Origin: Plecoglossus altivelis
Lineage: Eukaryota > Chordata > Actinopteri > Osmeriformes > Plecoglossidae
Length of the DNA stretch: 64,000 nt
Reading direction: 5' to 3'
Assembly (NCBI GenBank): GCA_036571765.1
Contig: BROE01000019.1
Coordinates: forward strand, 9,754,020-9,818,019
Shown: positions 54,085-63,725 of the stretch, in pieces
How the letters are laid out: every line of letters begins with the position of its first letter
How positions within the stretch are numbered: position 1 is the first letter of the stretch
Translations under genes and position numbers: made by a program
Notes under the pieces: model-generated
Database searches by the model: none
Seen by the model: the letters and a program-made list of their open reading frames with translations, nothing else
Told to the model about the DNA's origin: nothing

Positions 54085-55020
54085 TCAAAATACTGGGGAG
54101 ATTTTTCTGGAGGTGAAAATATATTTGCGAATCTCTTTGCATTGGACGCCATAGATGACTGGATTAAGACTGCCAGGGATGATATGAAATAGCAGAGCAG
54201 CAATTTTCCTGTAGAAAGAGTACTCAGGAAAACGATGCAGTATAATAATTATGAAGCCACACCACAGCATGACAAGGTAAATAACCAGATGTGTGCCACA
54301 TGTTGTGAGAGCTTTACTATTCAGTGACTTGTTCTGACTGATCAGACAGACCGCTGTGATCTTGGTGTAGGTGATCAACACACTGCCTATGGAGGAGCTC
54401 AACAGAACTACAGTGAAACTGAGGCCGTAAATGTTGTTGATAGAGACGTCCTCACAGGAGAGCTTGAACAGAGAGGCGTTGTCACAGAAAGGGTTCATGA
54501 TAACTCTCCTGCATCGTGACAGGCGGATGGTAAGCCCTAGGAGAATCCCCACCAGGAGGAAGGCTACCCCCCAGGCAAACACAGTCAGCTTGACCACCAT
54601 CCTGGTGCTCATGATGGTGCTGTAGCGGAGGGGGTTGCAGATGGCTACATACCTGTCAAAGGCCATGATCATCAGTATGGTGTGAGAGGTGGTGCCATAA
54701 ATATGTGTGGAAATGGCCTGGACCACACACTCGGCATAACTGATGTAGTACACTGATGAAGGTGCCATTAAGTCAATCAGTATTCGAGGGATTGTGATGG
54801 AGTTTCCGATGATGTCGTTGATTGACAGGTTACAGAAGAGAAGGTACATGGGTTGGTGCAGAGCTCTCTCTATGAAGATGATGACCACAATGCCTATGTT
54901 AGAGACCATGATGAAGATGTAGGAGAAGAGGAAGAAGAGAAACACAGGGTACAGAGACTCCTGGGTGACCTGTAACCCTTCCAGGAGCAGTATGTTGCTG
55001 TCATAAGTGTAGTTCTCCAT
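54085..55020 (-). CDS. Odorant receptor, MENYTYDS type, copy 3 (mosaic)
   Basis: A 311-residue intact OR. Its ends match copies 1 and 2 (MENYTYDSN, LLFCNLSINDI, LNPVIYGVQCKEI), but its centre carries the version found in the MENQTYSD genes: GTTSHTI instead of GTTNHTI, NPFCDN instead of NPYCDN, with the matching silent bases. The acceptor CTCCTGTAAG|GGATGACAG is retained, while sequence further upstream is unrelated to the other two copies, so its promoter differs. Confidence 0.95.
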   Translation of the reverse strand: MENYTYDSNILLLEGLQVTQESLYPVFLFFLFSYIFIMVSNIGIVVIIFIERALHQPMYLLFCNLSINDIIGNSITIPRILIDLMAPSSVYYISYAECVVQAISTHIYGTTSHTILMIMAFDRYVAICNPLRYSTIMSTRMVVKLTVFAWGVAFLLVGILLGLTIRLSRCRRVIMNPFCDNASLFKLSCEDVSINNIYGLSFTVVLLSSSIGSVLITYTKITAVCLISQNKSLNSKALTTCGTHLVIYLVMLWCGFIIIILHRFPEYSFYRKIAALLFHIIPGSLNPVIYGVQCKEIRKYIFTSRKISPVF

Positions 55021-55045
55021 CTGTCATCCCTTACAGGAGATATAA

Positions 55046-56611
55046 ATCAAGAGAAAGGGAATCACATAGCAGTGGTATAGCATTCAAAATAAAATCTATT
55101 CAAATGATTAAAATTGCATTCATTCTGAACAAGAAAATGTTACATTCCCTTCTCAGATAACTTACCGTTCTATGGCTGTAAACTCCACAAAAATGTTAGA
55201 ACTCAAGCAATAAGCGACAATGTTTCGTAAGAATGTGCTATCAACGAATAATGTATTGAATTGAACTAATGTAACAATGTCCCTAACAAAGTTACTTTTA
55301 TGTGTCATAATAAGAATTGCAGTTACGTGACGCTGCTCCTAAAAGTGTTCATGCTGCTTCCTTGCTGTCTCTTCCTGATACGACCGAGCCAAAAGTGATC
55401 AATCCATCTCCCTGGGTCCGTTTTGTACAGTACAGTGATGTATTATCATTCTCAGTGGACATGTTTGCCCAGCAACAGAGTGATGTAAGTTGTATTGTAA
55501 TAAATGATCTAATTGAGTTCTTCATAGGTACAGAACGGTTACCACCTAAGAATGAAGTGAAAAAGCATAACATCAAATGTTTATAGTATTCTATTTCAAC
55601 CATGTTTTAGAATTACAATTCATAATCGTGTAGGTATAGATTATACCTATAGCTGAGTAAAGGAACTTATGATTTATGTGTATAGCACTCCATAGCTGAT
55701 CATGACAACCAGTTCAAATCTTTCACCTGTGTACGTCTCTTTGGATAAAATGATGCTAATTTAAGACATCATTAATGTATCATAATGTAGTTCATATTTG
55801 TGTAATTTTCAGTATGACAATGAAAGCAAATGTTGGTAATAATTAGTTTTTTATTTTTTTTTATTTTTTACCTCTATCAGTATCTTACTGTATTTTGAAT
55901 AAATGTATGAATAAATGTTGTATACTCTTTGTGGGAAATACTGTACATACTGTTTTATAATTTTAGTTTACCCACTGACAATTGCTGTGGTAGAGGACTC
56001 ATAATCGGTCATTTAAAGTCGAAATCTCAAATGTGTTGACCCCTTTATGAGCCAAGACAGTTTCATATGTTAGTTTGTTAAATGCTAGCAGCTACAACGA
56101 AAGAAAGTAACTCGCAGACACGTATGGATATTTATTACATCAATACATTACCAAATGACTTCACCTTACTTTGATTTGAACATGTTAGCAAACCATAAGT
56201 GTAGTATATTGATCTTTAGACTCGACATTTTTTTTTTACTGAACTCGGAAAGACGATTTACAAATAACACAAATGAATTTACTTGGGGAACGAGTTGCAT
56301 AAACAGTATGTTCTATGTACCATTTATTCCTAATAGGCCTTGGACTTGAAAACAATGAGTTAACTATTGTAAACTCAAATCTGTGTTATAGCATATTCCA
56401 CTTTTGTTTTACTGTTTGCATGTAACAATACTTCGAACGGATATATAAACGAATATAGGGGTTATATCTATAAAGGCTACTATTGTGACATTGACGATTA
56501 CCGCTCATGTTTAGAACGCATGACTAGATCTAGAAAATTGTAATAGACACTACATGGGCATACTTTAGATACTTGAAAATCAGGTCATTAAACTAGTCGA
56601 CACAAAGTAAC
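55046..56611 (+). other. AT-rich spacer
   Basis: About 1.5 kb with no gene recognised. The open frames at 55317-55586 and 56155-56349 lack motifs and homology I can recognise. No repeat structure was seen. Confidence 0.5.
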
Positions 56612-58128
56612 CTATTTCCTGACAAACTTGGCATCCTGTATTTTGTGGGTTAGGCAAAGCTTTGAGAACTGCCTGAGGATGCTCGAGCGCAGCTCTTTGG
56701 TGACCAGACCGTAGATGATGGGGTTAATGGTGGGAGGAACAATTATAAACAAGATGGCGCAGAACTTCTTAATGTTCTGCGAGGCGGACTCGAAACGGTG
56801 GCTCAAAACGATGATATTTGCTGAGATCTCGTAGATCACGTAGATCACCAGGTGAGTAGCGCAGGTCTGAATGGCCTTGCTATAGCTGCCTCGGTCGGCT
56901 GAGCTCTTCACGCATGCGTACAGAATTCTTACGTAGCAGAAGGCGATGATTAGGAACGTTCCAGTACTCACGGTCCATGACATACAGAGACCTGAATCAA
57001 ATCCGCATTCAATAAATTCTCTGAAGTCCAAAATCTTAAATCACAATCACAATCACAATCAAATGGAAATACAGTTATGCAGTTACAGGATATTTAATTT
57101 ATGCTAAATCACATGTTGTACATTTGTGTAAAATAATGTGTAAGATTTGCTTTCTAATGGAATTATGATATAAAAGAATGTGTGTGTGGCCGTTTTTAAG
57201 TGTCATATTAATGTAGAATGAAAACCTACGGCTCCGGTTTGAGGATATTTACCGTAGATGTTGTTGGTGGGAGTAGGACCGCAAGCCAGCGCAAGGATTG
57301 AGCGGTTGCTGCTGTAAACGTGCTTGATAACGGTGCCGCATAGCGGGACTCCCACGTTCAGGGAGAACAGGACACCGATGCAGAGGAAAGCCACGGCCCA
57401 GGCCAGACTGCAGGAGAACAGCAGCCTGCTTTGAGTCATGAGAGCGTGGTACCTCAGGGGATGACACACAGCCAGGTACCTGCAGAGGATGATACCGCGG
57501 AACATCGTTACACAACGAGCGACGGTTTACCGTCCTGCACATATCTACAGCTTTTCTTTTCTTTTTTACACAGTTGTGTCTCCTGCGTTATTGTGTCCGT
57601 AGACAACAGCAATATTAGATTGTGTTCGTTTTGTATTTTAGTAAACCTGTAAACGAAGACTTTTGCACAGTGCTGTTTATCATAATGAGTATTGCTTAAA
57701 CATTTTCCCCACATCTGATGCCCGTTAATACCCTGTACCTGTCATAGGCCATGGCAGACAGAATAGTCTGTGCTGAGGCCCCATACATGTGCACTGTGAA
57801 CGCCTGAGCGATGGCCGAGTTATAGGAGATGCTTTTGTTCCCCGTCAAGAAGTGGACCATGAAGTGGATCAGAACTGCAGATGCTCCCATCAAGTCACAG
57901 CTGGCCAGGTTACACACCATCATGTACATGGGTCTGTGGAGAACTCTGTCCACTATGATCACACCCATCACCACCCCGTTAGCTAGAAGCACCACGGTGT
58001 AGTTGAGGAGGGCTAGGAAGAAGAGGAGCAAGTCCTGGCCAGGGGGGATATCAAAGCCCTCCAGCTCAAACGTAATAGGATCCTTCATAGGAACGTAGGA
58101 CATGTTCTCCATGGTGAGCAGCAAAATC
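56612..58128 (-). CDS. Odorant receptor with three coding exons, intron in DRY motif
   Basis: A 326-residue OR on the minus strand: exon 1 58128-57739 (ATG at 58112), exon 2 57479-57253, exon 3 56991-56612. Coding parts are 374 + 227 + 380 = 981 nt. Exon 1 gives MENMSYVPMKDP, TM1, RPMYMMVCNLASCDLMGAS and TM3 up to MAYD; the arginine of DRY is split AG|G, and exon 2 continues RYLAVCHPLRYHAL. Exon 2 ends in NNIYG and exon 3 resumes LCMSWTVSTGTF (TM5), then KAIQTCATHLVIYVIY (TM6) and INPIIYGLVTKELR (TM7). Both introns (259 and 261 bp) are GT-AG. The start matches the MEN-x-(S/T)-Y starts of its neighbours, and an acceptor (TTTTACAG|GATTTT) lies 16 bp before it. Confidence 0.92.
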
Positions 58129-58464
58129 CTGTAAAACACACAGTGGAGTAACACTCTCTTCAAAGCACTCATGCCTAAGACAGACACACACCTTCCCTGA
58201 AAGTGACTTCCACTATAAAACCCATGTCCAGTTCTAACATCATTTCATTATTCACACCTGACTTTGAAGAAGTGGTATAACGTGTTCAAGATTACACACA
58301 AAAAATACAATGCATTCTCTAAAAACAATCACAGAGAACTGACTGCAACAACACGGATACGTGCTCCTTTCAGCTCCTCGACAGAGTCTAGCCGTGAACC
58401 TTGAGGCAGGTTGAGAAGTGAAGCTGCTCTGATCCCAGAGCAGACCTAGAATACTGGATGATGG

Positions 58465-58485
58465 AGAGAGTGTATATACCTGGCG
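58465..58485 (-). promoter_or_regulatory. TATA-like element upstream of the split receptor
   Basis: Minus-strand CCAGGTATATACACTC contains TATATA about 350 bp before the coding exon's acceptor. The position suits a promoter for a 5' UTR exon, but no donor could be chosen with certainty. Confidence 0.3.
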
Positions 58486-59026
58486 TTCTGTTCCAGCCAT
58501 CCTACAACATCTCTCCAAAACGTATGACATCATAAAGTGGCTTCCATCCTCTCAGGGGGTTACCCGGTTGCGGTTGCCGCGATAACAGCAGAAAGTAAAC
58601 TGTAAAGTGTTGCAATTCAAATCAATTAACCTTTGAACCCTGTCTGGTCAACTGTGTTTGTTTCAGATGAATGTGTGATTATTGGTATGTTGCCATTGGT
58701 AATAAGTAAAGGTACAGGATTATTGGAATTATTGATAGTTTCCTAGCTCAAATATCAAATACATCTCTTTTTTTTCTCCCAATACAATTCAAGATACAAT
58801 TCTCACGAACCATTTCCAAAGTGTGAAAATAAATATACTGTAGAACAATGAGAAGTACTGAATTCACTTTGCTGACCACTAAGTATAACCGTAGCCTATC
58901 TGTATATGAGTATGTCGCAATGTGTATGTCGTTGACATTTACATCTCAGTCTTTACTTGGTCTTGTAAAGGTCAACACTGTCTTTAGCTGTTTCTAAAGA
59001 CATGCTTTGCTGTGTACTGTAGATCT

Positions 59027-59028
59027 GT

Positions 59029-59081
<53 letters not shown>

Positions 59082-59095
59082 AGTGTGTGTGTGTC
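59027..59095 (+). repeat. (TG)n microsatellite
   Basis: Over 25 TG units, with two GA interruptions. Confidence 0.95.
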
Positions 59096-59277
59096 TGCTG
59101 ATGTTGGGGTGGCTGTGTGTGCCTGCATATGTGCTGTTGTCCCTATGGCCTTGATGGCTTTTCCATTTACCGATGACCAGTAATTGAATTAGGTTCATGA
59201 CATCTTAGGACAACATGGGAAGGTGTCGAGGGATGTGCAAGGGGGACACTGAAGTCCGTATAATGGCCTGTTGTGTT

Positions 59278-59370
59278 CTCTCTCTCTCTCTCTGTCTGTC
59301 TCTCTCTCTCTCTCTCTGTCTGTCTCTCTCTCTCTCTCTCACGGTCTCTCTCTGTCTCTCTCTCTGTCTG

Positions 59371-59402
<32 letters not shown>

Positions 59403-59552
59403 TCTCTCACGGTCTCTCTCTGTCTCTCTCTCTGTCTGTCTCTCTCTCTCCCTCTCTCACGGTCTCTCTCTGTCTCTCTCTGTCTCTCTCTGTCTCTCTC
59501 TGTCTCTCAGTCTCTGTCTCTCTCTCTTTCTCTCTCTCTCTGTCTCTCGCTA
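59278..59552 (+). repeat. (TCTC)n with TGTC and CACGG words
   Basis: About 275 bp of TC repeats. The word CTCACGGTCTCTCTCTGTCT recurs at 59338, 59407 and 59457, showing a higher-order unit of about 50-70 bp. Ser/Leu open frames here are artefacts. Confidence 0.93.
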
Positions 59553-59599
59553 TAAGAGTTTCCAGAAAAGTGACCTTGAGACCACACGGCCCAGCAGCT

Positions 59600-60790
59600 A
59601 CTAGCCACAAAGTAAACATCTAACATAACATGCAACATCCATGCTGCACCAAACGACATCCGCATGTGAGATATGAGAGCTGATGTGAGATGCACCGCTG
59701 GGTCACGCTGGTGCCGCGTATCAAACTTCACAACATGTGTCCTTGTAGCTGTGTGAAAAGTACAAAACCCTGGAGATCTCATTACAACTCCTTATTAGTT
59801 TCATTAGGCAAGTCTGAGAAATATCCACCGTGTTTTTTCACAGTCTATTGTTCCTGGTGGATTAATTACCCTCAAACTGTTAATAAGCGTTTGCTTAAAG
59901 TGGGATGTGTCAAAGGACCTTGTTGATAACAAGTCCATGTCCCTTGCTGAGGGTTGCAACAGTAAATGTTCTGTTTGTTAGAAATCATTACGTGTAATGG
60001 GTTCCCAGGGACCTTGTTGATCCTAATAGGCAGTTGGGGGGACGAGGGAACTGATGAAACACCAACAGGTGTTATGGGCATAGCAGAATCCCAAGAGTTC
60101 TGGGTCGAGGTAAACAGTTACATTGTTTTTGGACAAAGATTTCAAAGTAAATATTTGAGATTTGATGCCCCCTGCCCAAAACAAAAGTTTGGTGTGGATA
60201 ATGAGTCATAGGATGGTCAGAATAGTTAACATGAACTGGTCACGAGTCTAAACAGGGAGTCTAGACGGCTTGCTCGTAACAGCAACCGCACATAGCAACA
60301 CAGACATAACTTACTTAATTTTCTTACTGTTGCTTATTGTGGAAAGAGAGCGTTTATTGTCGGTCTCTTGATCAAGTTTCTAAAGATGAATAATCTCGAA
60401 TCTCCCGGATGGATTATTCGTTTCCTGTCCAAGTGAATCTCAAGCGGAGCATCGTCAGGTTTCTATGGCAACATCCTTTCCCAGCGCTTACGAAACTGTT
60501 TTCACTGAACTCTTCCTGCTTTGTGAAGACAAGGACTGTTTGTCCAGCCAGCATCATGGCACAACATGTCTAGTGATATCAAGAGATCACATGGCCTAAC
60601 CCCAATGTTATGAGGGGAGGCAACACAGAAAGGAGAAGGAAGCAATGTCTGTAAAGTGTTAAGTAAGAGAAGAGTAGGATCAGGAACAAAGGTTCAAAAG
60701 GTTCTGGAGGCTTCTGGAGGCTTCCGGAGGGACGGTCTTACTGGAACAATGTGAAAATGTCCAAGTTGGCTCCCTGCGGACCAGACATGT
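59600..60790 (+). other. Spacer without recognised genes
   Basis: Unique-looking sequence with short, motif-free open frames only. No element was recognised. Confidence 0.4.
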
Positions 60791-60794
60791 GGGA

Positions 60795-61018
60795 GCGGAC
60801 CCATGGTGGTGTCAAACTCAACAGCAGTGTGCTCCACACAAACTTCCAGAGTGGACCCATGATGGTGTCAAACTCAACATCAGTGTGCTCCACACGAACT
60901 TCCAGAGTGGACCCATGGTGGTGTCAAACTCAACAGCAGTGTGCTCCACACAAACTTCCAGAGTGGACCCATGGTGGTGTCAAACTCAACAGCAGTGTGC
61001 TCCACACGAACTTCCAGA
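60795..61018 (+). repeat. 56-bp tandem repeat, four copies
   Basis: Copies start at 60795, 60851, 60907 and 60963, each exactly 56 bp: GTGGACCCATGGTGGTGTCA, then AACTCAACAGCAGTGTGCTC, then CACACAAACTTCCAGA. Differences are few (ATGATGG in copy 2, CACACGAAC in copies 2 and 4). Because 56 is not a multiple of three, each frame changes at every copy and the open frames do not encode a repeated peptide. Confidence 0.95.
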
Positions 61019-61699
61019 GTATTTGATGATGTTGGTTGCAGCTGTTGTTTCACAGTTCTTCCCAGTCAGGACCTCTGCAGGCTTGCAGCCAGTAAGATGT
61101 TACAGGACCTTGCAAGGAGACAGAGGAGTAAAGGGTTTCCCCCCCCAAGTCTGCAGGGACACAAAGAGGTCGAGAGTGGAACTCTTCACGAAAAAAAGTG
61201 AAACGACAAATTAATCTGTTGTACGAATCTGGTCTGTTCATTCTCCCTTCCAGACGTCTGTCAAGAACAATACTGTATCAGTAACAAGTTGGTCTTATTT
61301 TGCTCTCCAACACATAATCAAATTTTCTCAGGATGTATGAATAACAAAACTGAAAAGAAACAATTCATTTATATTTCGGGAAGTCTTAGAGTAATACTCT
61401 GGCGTAGATTTGCGTTTTGATGTCCAAGTACTTGTTACAGTCTCTGTTGATTAAGCAACAGCTACCCCTGCTGGTCATGAACGCCAGTTGACAGAAAACA
61501 GAGGTATGATCCTTAGTTGGAACAGAACCATTAACAGCAACCAACACTACAACCGAGAAAAGTGATTCATCACACTACAGTGCCAATTCACCAAGCATGT
61601 ATTTCAATATTCGAGGTTGACTGAGGTGAATTGACCAAACCTGAGACTGAGCTCTGTGAAAAGGAATGTGCTTCTTCTGCCCCCACGTGAAGAGTAACA

Positions 61700-61945
61700 C
61701 CCCCCCCCCCATCCCTCTCCAGCAACCCAGCTCAGGACAGGCAAGCTCCACCCTCCATCCGCCTTTTCCGCTCCAGGACTGGCTCCACAGCCTAGGCCTG
61801 CCCCCTCCCCTGGAGTGTGAGTCTGGAGCCAGCTGCAGCTCTCACAGAACAGCTATCTGAAGGCGTGGAAGAGGAAGAGGAATACAGGATAAGCACCACA
61901 GCCTGGATACCAAGAACTGCTGCAGGCCTAATCTGAACCCACCGA
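61700..61945 (+). other. Possible 5' untranslated exon
   Basis: A GC-richer block ending in CACCGA|GTGAGTA at 61945/61946, a near-perfect donor. No convincing protein is encoded. It could be the first exon of the small gene at 62266. The acceptor is uncertain (ACTGAACCAG at about 62200 is one candidate). Confidence 0.35.
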
Positions 61946-62265
61946 GTGAGTACAGCCTCAAGCATGTTCAGCTACAAGCATGCTTCTCATTCTACCACTG
62001 CAGCTCGTTGGCCAATACGAAAGCACCCTAAGTTAATGAGTAACATGTGCAGCTCATTTATGGAGGCTTCAGACTTGATTTGCGCTCAGAAAAGGCTTGC
62101 AGGGGAGACTGTGTGTGGGTGTTTACATTACATTGCCCTTCTACGACCAGTTATCCACGTGTCCAAAGTGTTTGTTTCGCTGTTTACATTCCAACACTGA
62201 ACCAGCTCTGATCCAATCTCCTTCTGTTTGCGTTTGCTCTGCTGGATCTCCTACATCCCCCTCTC

Positions 62266-62589
62266 ATGGAGAACGTATCTGTCAATCTAACACATTATCA
62301 AGATCAAGATCAGATGACAGATAATGTGCGTTTAGAATATGTGGTCTCTATGTGGTCTTCTCTGCCTGCTTCAGAGCTTCTCCTCCAGCAGTTCCTCCTC
62401 TCCCTGGCTGTCTGGTTGGTAGGAGAGATGATTGTTAGTTACTGCTGCTTTCAGGCCATTAAACAAAGATATCCCTCACATAGGAAGAGCTCCAGGCCCC
62501 ACATGGGCTTTGAGGAATTTCGCTCAGAGACGCAAGAGTTCCGGAAAGCTCAGAGTGATTTCAACGCAGATTTTACGCTGTCACAGTAG
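62266..62589 (+). CDS. Small single-pass membrane protein, unrecognised
   Basis: A 107-codon open frame. Residues 1-10 hold two N-glycosylation sites (NVS, NLT), followed by an acidic stretch (QDQDQMTDN). One hydrophobic segment (about residues 39-63, LLQQFLLSLAVWLVGEMIVS) leads into a basic cytoplasmic-type flank (KQRYPSHRK), then a charged tail rich in F and E (FEEFRSETQEFRKAQSDF). The plan (glycosylated outside, one helix, basic stop-transfer, short tail) resembles ancillary subunits such as KCNE or MRAP, but none of their signature residues is present and I do not assign a family. The low-complexity repeat starts about 25 bp after the stop. Confidence 0.5.
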   Translation: MENVSVNLTHYQDQDQMTDNVRLEYVVSMWSSLPASELLLQQFLLSLAVWLVGEMIVSYCCFQAIKQRYPSHRKSSRPHMGFEEFRSETQEFRKAQSDFNADFTLSQ

Positions 62590-62613
62590 ACACGTGCGGA
62601 CGTCGCCGTACTC

Positions 62614-62803
62614 AAACACACACTTAAGCGCGCTAATGCGCACACACAAGCGTGCTAATCCAAACACACACGCAAGCGTCCTAATCTAGACACACATACA
62701 AGCGTGCTAATCCAGACACACATACAAGCGTGCTAATCTGGACACACATACAAGTGTGCTATTGCTCGCACACACACAAGCGTGCTAATGCGCGCACACA
62801 TTT
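62614..62803 (+). repeat. 26-bp tandem repeat (CACACATACAAGCGTGCTAAT)n
   Basis: About seven imperfect copies of a unit with core AAGCGTGCTAATCCAGACAC. It begins directly after the stop codon of the small open frame. Confidence 0.9.
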
Positions 62804-63347
62804 GTGAAAACGTCGTACTTGCAAAGTGTAAGGACCCTGAACTGTCTTATTCAGTAGAGAAAGTAAATGTTCTTCAACGTGTAAGCTTGTTCAGTTGTGT
62901 AAGGCAAGGTAGCACAAACAGAAACCTGATCTCCAGTAATTGGGTTCCCTTACTGAAGCCAATTCAGTTGCCAAGACGTCAATGTTTGATTCCCTGGCTA
63001 AGATTATCACCTGTCATGTTTGGGGTTTTGATTAGAGGTGCCAGTCTGTAGCTGTCTGTGAAGCTTGTTTGTCTCAGTGTTTGTAGACAGGGTTGCACAA
63101 ATCAAGTTGGATGTGATTTGTTTTCCTGTTAGTCTGTGTTAAACTGCAGGAAGTGAGCAGCAAAACAGGCTTCCCTGGAGAAAGTTGAACACACAATGCT
63201 GCAAGACCTGCTTTCACTGATAGTGAATGTAGATTTGGGGTTGTGGCACTTGTATGAGTTTAAAGTCCAGGAATAATAAAAACAAAAGCAATAGGGCACA
63301 GGACACGGATCTTACACACCCTTTACAGAAACTCTGGTTTGTGTTTC

Positions 63348-63459
63348 AGATTTTCGACTTCTTGTCCCTTCCAAGTTTCTGATTGGTGGACTGGCAAACA
63401 GCATGGTGGCCCAACATCCCCAGGTCTCCAGGCGCAGGGGCCTCTTCAACAGCATCAAG
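63348..63459 (+). other. Possible coding exon of an unknown gene
   Basis: Acceptor-like GTGTTTCAG ends at 63348 and donor-like ATCAAG|GTATAC follows 63459. One frame between them reads FRLLVPSKFLIGGLANSM then VAQHPQVSRRRGLFNSIK, which has the look of real protein. No family was recognised, other frames are also open, and the neighbouring exons were not found. Confidence 0.3.
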
Positions 63460-63469
63460 GTATACCGCT

Positions 63470-63725
63470 GTACTCCCACACAGAAGACATGCCCCCATGA
63501 CCCTCTAAGACACACAATACGACCCTCTAAGGCATGCCCCCATGACCCTCTAAGACACACCCCCACGACCGTCTAAGACACACCCCCATGAACCTCTAAG
63601 GCATGCCCCCGTGACCCTCTAAGACACGCCCCCATGACCCTCTAAGGCATGCCCCCACGACCGTCTAAGACACACCCCCATGAACCTCTAAGGCATGCCC
63701 CCATGACCCTCTAAGACACGCCCCT
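63470..63725 (+). repeat. 23-bp minisatellite
   Basis: About ten copies of a unit close to CCCTCTAAGGCATGCCCCCA plus TGA, with two alternating types (GGCATGC and GACACGC). It starts immediately after the possible exon at 63348-63459. Confidence 0.93.

Larger units (their letters stand above)
46590..55045 (-). repeat. Three-copy receptor array with 3,750-bp period
   Basis: The three OR starts on the minus strand are at 47520, 51270 and 55020, exactly 3750 bp apart each time. Units 46590-50339 and 50340-54089 match along their whole length, including about 2.8 kb of non-coding sequence; the third repeats only the gene and about 25 bp upstream, then diverges. Differences are mostly single bases. 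A block near 49995-50050 and 53745-53815 (TTCATTGTCATATGCACAGA ... TGAAATTCTTT) resembles a dispersed element common in fish genomes. Confidence 0.95.

Noticed and set aside
59215..59623. Ser/Leu frames resembling a low-complexity protein
   Set aside because: Translation of a (TCTC)n tract; frames are open by composition only.
61666..61860. Pro/Ser-rich 64-codon frame
   Set aside because: No motif; the region is better explained as a non-coding exon because a strong donor follows it.
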